The position numbers were made by a program, and so were the translations under genes. A stretch of DNA of 22,172 nucleotides from Chromera velia (Eukaryota > Sar > Chromeraceae). The notes below the pieces were generated by a model, which made no database searches, had not been told where the DNA came from, and was given only the letters and a program-made list of their open reading frames with translations. Shown here piece by piece: positions 19,154 through 22,172 of the stretch. Positions within the stretch are counted from its first letter, which is position 1; each line of letters begins with the position of its first letter. The DNA lies in contig JAHBMJ010002147.1 of the NCBI GenBank assembly GCA_018398765.1, positions 1 through 22,172 of the forward strand. The letters run 5' to 3'.

Positions 19154-19420
19154 TATCGCTTTCCTTAAAAACGTATGGTTCCCTCGTTTTGGGGTCCCAA
19201 AGGAGATCTGATGCGACCAGGGGTCTGAGTTTGCAAACGCCCCCCTCATTGAGCTCTCCAAACATCGGGGCTTCCGTCTCTCATTCGCGCCCTCCGGCTA
19301 CAAGGACGGTAACTCTTTATCCGAACGATGGCAGAGAGAGGTGCTTGCCTCCATCTGCTCTCTCCTCCTCAAGCGTCAGCTCCCCGGCAGCTCATGGCCT
19401 AAGATCCACGATGAGGCGAT
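19153..19420 (+). pseudogene. copia integrase catalytic core, C-terminal half (frame 3)
   Basis: The sequence continues IAFLKNVWFPRFGVPKEI, a TGA at 19209-19211, then CDQGSEFANAPLIEL and SLSERWQREVLASI. The second catalytic Asp is at 19215-19217 and the Glu at 19323-19325, exactly 35 residues apart, as in the DD35E integrases. The core ends with SWPKIHDEAIRCLNN. The residue lost at the TGA precedes the DQGSEF motif and is plausibly Arg (CGA). Confidence 0.9.
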
Positions 19421-20675
19421 TCGATGTTTGAACAACCGAATATCAGTACAGGGGGGGGGTTGTCGTCACACGGCCACTGCCCTCCCTGGTTTGCTGTCTT
19501 GTGTTTACCATTCTTTCCCCTCTGTCCGCCTTCCTCGCCCGTCTGCTTTACGAAGTTATTATGTGGAAGACATTGTTATATACAACCGGGGTGCCTCTGG
19601 AGGGGGGGGTCGATCAGGTCCTAGATCAGGTCAAAGTCACAAGTGTGGCCCCGTTTGGGCCCCCTATCGCGTTGTTTCCATTGAAAACGAACACAGTGAC
19701 TTCTACGAAATCGTAGCCACCGATGAGTCCCTCCGCCCCCAACGGACTACCGCATCGCTTCACCAGCTCCGTCCAGCCATCCGCTCTGTCCCATCTGGCA
19801 TTATGCGTACACAACCCAATCCCTACGGTGCTACTCTGGCCGAACGCACAGGGTGGAGAGATTCCGCCTCGCTTCCTTCCTCCGCTGATGCTGCTTTGAC
19901 TCTGCTTCAGGAATAGGAAGCAGCAGCCTTTGTCCCCCTCTTTGGTCCTAACCCAATGACTGAGTCCCCCCCCGACACCGTGATGGTCCCTGTGCCCCTG
20001 ATCCCTACCCCTTTGCTTCCTGCTGACTTGCCTGCTGTCCATGCAACGGATCTGCCTCTGTCTTTACAGCCCACTTAGCAGCCGATCCCCGAGTCTGCCC
20101 CGCCAGCAACTTCCCCTCTCGCCTCTCTTTTCCCCATCACGCCTGCCCCGCTGTAGCCAGGCACGATGGTGATTGATCATTCTCCCGAGCATTCACTCCT
20201 ATGGGTAGGAAAAATCCTTGGTATCCTGCCGAGTGATGGAGCAGCAGAGGGTGATATCCGGTATGAGGTCCATGCGTGGGGTTCCCACCAGCGATGTGCT
20301 CTGTCCCGCAGGCAGTGGGCACCGGGCTACTATTCCTCGGGAGGGGGGTATGTCTCGTACGATAAGCGTACTTCCAAGCATGCGGCAGAGATTATTGAAC
20401 TGTTGCACGGTTAGATCGCGGCAGCAGGCTTCAAGATGGAGCATTTGCGGGGCAATCGTGGGTCTCGTCTTCCCCCTTCTCTCTGCTCTCATTTTGCCTC
20501 TGGCTCGGATGGATATCATTTCTATGAGTATCCAGGTAGCACTGCTCATTTGTCTGACCCTTCTGTCGCATCTGCTATCGCTTTTCTTGCTTCTATTGAT
20601 TTGTCGGTGTATGCTGCAACCATGTACTGACCAGTGAGTTTAAAACATCTGTGTCCTGCTTCCTGTCAGCTTGTC
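19421..20675 (+). pseudogene. copia polyprotein, integrase C-terminal and linker region
   Basis: The same frame as the integrase core runs through a less conserved region: a probable integrase C-terminal segment (VWAPYRVVSIENEHSDFYEI, then LHQLRPAIRS) and a Pro-rich linker, then an unrecognised block MVIDHSPEHSLLWVGKILG to YVSYDKRTSKHAAEI. In-frame stops: TAG at 19914, 20076, 20154 and 20412; TGA at 20628. There is no frame change over the whole segment. Confidence 0.75.
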
Positions 20676-21530
20676 TGTTTCGCAGACCAGAAGGAGGATC
20701 AGGGATGGATCGATCGGGAGGTCTATATCAGGACTCCGATCTCTGAGGTCCCAAGGAACGTTCCTCGTGTCCCTCTTTTCCGTGTGCGCACCGAGAAGCT
20801 TCAGGACGACGGCACGCGCAAGTTTAAGACGTGTACCGTCATTAACGGCAAGCAGGTCCCTCGGGAGGGTTTGAGCGTCGCCACCTGACTCTGCCCCCCC
20901 GAAGCTGTGCGCATTGTCCTGCAAATTGCATTGGACGCTTGCAGGCGTCGAGGCGTCGACCTTTCCCTTTAGAAGGCCGATGTCGTGCAGGCATACCTAG
21001 AAGCCCTGTTGCCTCCTGATCGCCCCCCCCTTGTTGCCATCCCCCCTTCTGACCACCCAGACCATGGGCAGTTTCTTTGGGTCCTCCGCAAGGCCGTCTA
21101 CGGCTTGCCCAACGCGGGCAAGGTCTTTGAAGATTTTCTTACCTCTGTCCTCCGCTCCCTTGGATGGGAGCCAACGCTCTTTCTGGGCATGTGGGCGTTA
21201 TATCGTGCCGATGGTGAGCTTCGTGCTCTCCTGGCTACCTACTGTGACGACCTGCTCATTTTGGGCATCGGGGAGGATGCGGCAGCTACGATCGACCCCC
21301 TCAAAGACATCGTGATGTGCGGTGATTACACCGATCTCTTAGAGGGTCGTTTTGTTAGTGTACAGTTCGACGTCTCCACCACTGGCATGTTCTGCCACCA
21401 ACATGACTACGTTGCCTCCCTTGTCCTCCCTTGTGATATGGCCGGCTCTGACCGACGTGCAGACAAGCCTCTCCCTGTCGGGTCTACGCATGAGGATGAC
21501 ACCTCTCCTCTGCTGTCTGCCGCAGGTGTG
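20676..21530 (+). pseudogene. copia reverse transcriptase
   Basis: RNA-dependent DNA polymerase with the copia motif order: EAVRIVLQIALDACRRRGVD; KADVVQAYLEALLPP with the first catalytic Asp at 20979; QFLWVLRKAVYGLPNAGKVF; and ATYCDDLLILG with the Asp pair at 21246-21251 (YCDD in place of YVDD). In-frame stops are a TGA at 20886 and a TAG at 20970. The latter occupies the position of the conserved Gln just before the DV motif (QxDV in copia elements). Frame 3 is continuous until about 21530. Confidence 0.9.
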
Positions 21531-21895
21531 AAGGTCTTCCGAGGTAGGCTACGTGGCGAGCTGCACACGGCCAGATGTCGCTCTTACACACTCCTACCTG
21601 TCATATTTTCTGGCGTCCCCAACCGAGAGGGCTCTTCGTCTTCTCCTCTAAACGGTGCGCTACCTCCGTTTGCACCCATCTCTTGGGATCCACGTCCGTC
21701 CTTCCTCCGACCCGACCAAGCTGACTGCCATCGAGCATGGGGACTCATCGTTTAGCAACGCCGCCTTCCCACATCCTCAGACGGGCTGGGTTGTTCTTAT
21801 CAACAACTCACCTCTCATTTGGAAAAGCAGGAGGCAGTCCCGCACATCACAGCAAAGTCGGGGAGGGCAGTGGCGCTAAGAGCGCGCCGCAAAAA
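21530..21895 (+). pseudogene. copia end of RT and start of RNase H (frame 4), truncated
   Basis: After a frame change near 21530 the protein continues GYVASCTRPDVALTHSYLSY and SPTERALRLLL, a TAA at 21649-21651, then TVRYLRLHPSLGIHV. RNase H begins LTAIEHGDSSFSNAAF with its first Asp at 21742, then QTGWVVLINNSPLIWKSRRQ. Another shift near 21860 restores KSGRAVALRA, resembling the conserved EAEYVAL region. After that no homology is visible, so the rest of RNase H is lost or diverged. Confidence 0.85.
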
Positions 21896-22172
21896 GGGCA
21901 GGGCGCCGGAGCGCCGGACCTTTTCTGCATCCATGCGCATGCATCGATCCATGTAATACTGCACCCATGTATTGAATACTGAAGATGATCTGATGAGTGA
22001 TTGAGTCTGGTAAGAGGAACAGACAACCTCAGTGATATTTCCGTGATCTCGACTCTATATTGGGTTCCTCGATAATGTTCTGATCGCATCTTGTGGCTTC
22101 TGGCGTTGTGGTTCTGGCGACTTCTTGATTTTTGTGCTTTTGTCCGCCACTTCTGTGTCCGCACTTCCAAGC
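21896..22172. other. Unassigned 3' flank
   Basis: It contains a short GC-rich palindrome (GGGCGCCGGAGCGCC-like) at 21900-21917 and GCGCATGCATCGATCC, then T/G-rich sequence. No copy of the candidate 5' LTR and no recognised gene. A minus-strand 107-codon frame here has no support. Confidence 0.4.

Larger units (their letters stand above)
15897..21895 (+). mobile_element. Ty1/copia-type LTR retrotransposon, decayed
   Basis: A candidate LTR and primer-binding site are followed by one polyprotein in the order gag, zinc knuckle, protease-like region, integrase, reverse transcriptase, RNase H. Integrase before reverse transcriptase defines the Ty1/copia (Pseudoviridae) order. The reading path needs only three clear single-base-type frame changes (about 18105, 19153 and 21530) and a probable one near 21860, yet contains 20 in-frame stops. 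RNase H homology stops near 21895 and no copy of the proposed LTR is seen before the window end, so the 3' end is either truncated or outside. Confidence 0.9.

Noticed and set aside
18383-19261. Minus-strand 292-codon frame opposite the integrase region
   Set aside because: The plus strand shows clear H2C2 and DD35E integrase motifs; the minus frame has no recognised content.
16312-21879. Genome-wide reassignment of TAG or TAA to Gln
   Set aside because: Six TGA stops also occur in the same path, so a TAR-only recoding does not explain the pattern; decay by C-to-T change explains all 20. Kept only as a testable alternative.
16312-21879. Ty3/gypsy assignment
   Set aside because: Integrase precedes reverse transcriptase, and the RT motifs (KADVVQAYL, KAVYGLPNAGK, YCDD) are of copia type.

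Overview
This window looks like nuclear DNA of a unicellular eukaryote. A protein-kinase-type gene is interrupted by introns whose five inferred acceptors all end in TGCAG. Intergenic and intronic DNA is full of simple repeats and GCATGC-type palindromes. Two different retroelement-like units take up much of the rest. An alveolate such as a chromerid alga (Chromera velia-like) would fit the mix of moderately GC-rich coding DNA, TGCATGC motifs and long introns. That assignment is a guess from style, not from a recognised marker.

Layout, left to right. (1) 1-3322, minus strand: a partial multi-ORF element. A Met/Gly-rich unknown ORF1 (broken by one in-frame TAG) is followed by an ORF2 with a GIY-YIG nuclease domain. 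The two halves of that domain lie in different frames and join around 905-945. The ORF2 frame then runs, through one TAA, off the left edge of the window. This resembles retroelements that carry GIY-YIG upstream of reverse transcriptase, but no reverse transcriptase is visible. (2) about 3,340-8,400: an AT-rich, gene-poor stretch with decayed repeats, TTTGA arrays in opposite orientations, a G-run/C-run hairpin and a few small GC-rich patches. (3) 8,561-9,412: a minisatellite of about 17 copies of a 48-bp unit. (4) 9,413-11,461: no convincing gene, apart from a possible small basic exon near 10.7 kb. (5) 11,462-14,171, plus strand: a protein-kinase-like gene in about five exons. It has one GC-AG intron, a catalytic loop with Asn and His in place of the HRD His and Asp, and a one-base frameshift before DFG. 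(6) 14.2-15.9 kb: mostly non-coding, with a diverged direct repeat. (7) about 15.9-21.9 kb, plus strand: a nearly full-length Ty1/copia-type LTR retrotransposon (candidate 5' LTR, primer-binding site, gag, integrase, reverse transcriptase, start of RNase H). It reads as one polyprotein with 20 in-frame stops but only three or four frameshifts.

The most unusual signal is the stop-codon pattern. In the copia element all 20 internal stops (12 TAG, 6 TGA, 2 TAA) can be explained by one C-to-T change from CAG, CGA or CAA, while the frame is otherwise almost intact. The left element also has in-frame TAG and TAA stops. Transition-driven decay (cytosine deamination or repeat-directed mutation) is the simplest explanation. 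Stop-codon readthrough or recoding is the alternative that should be tested.
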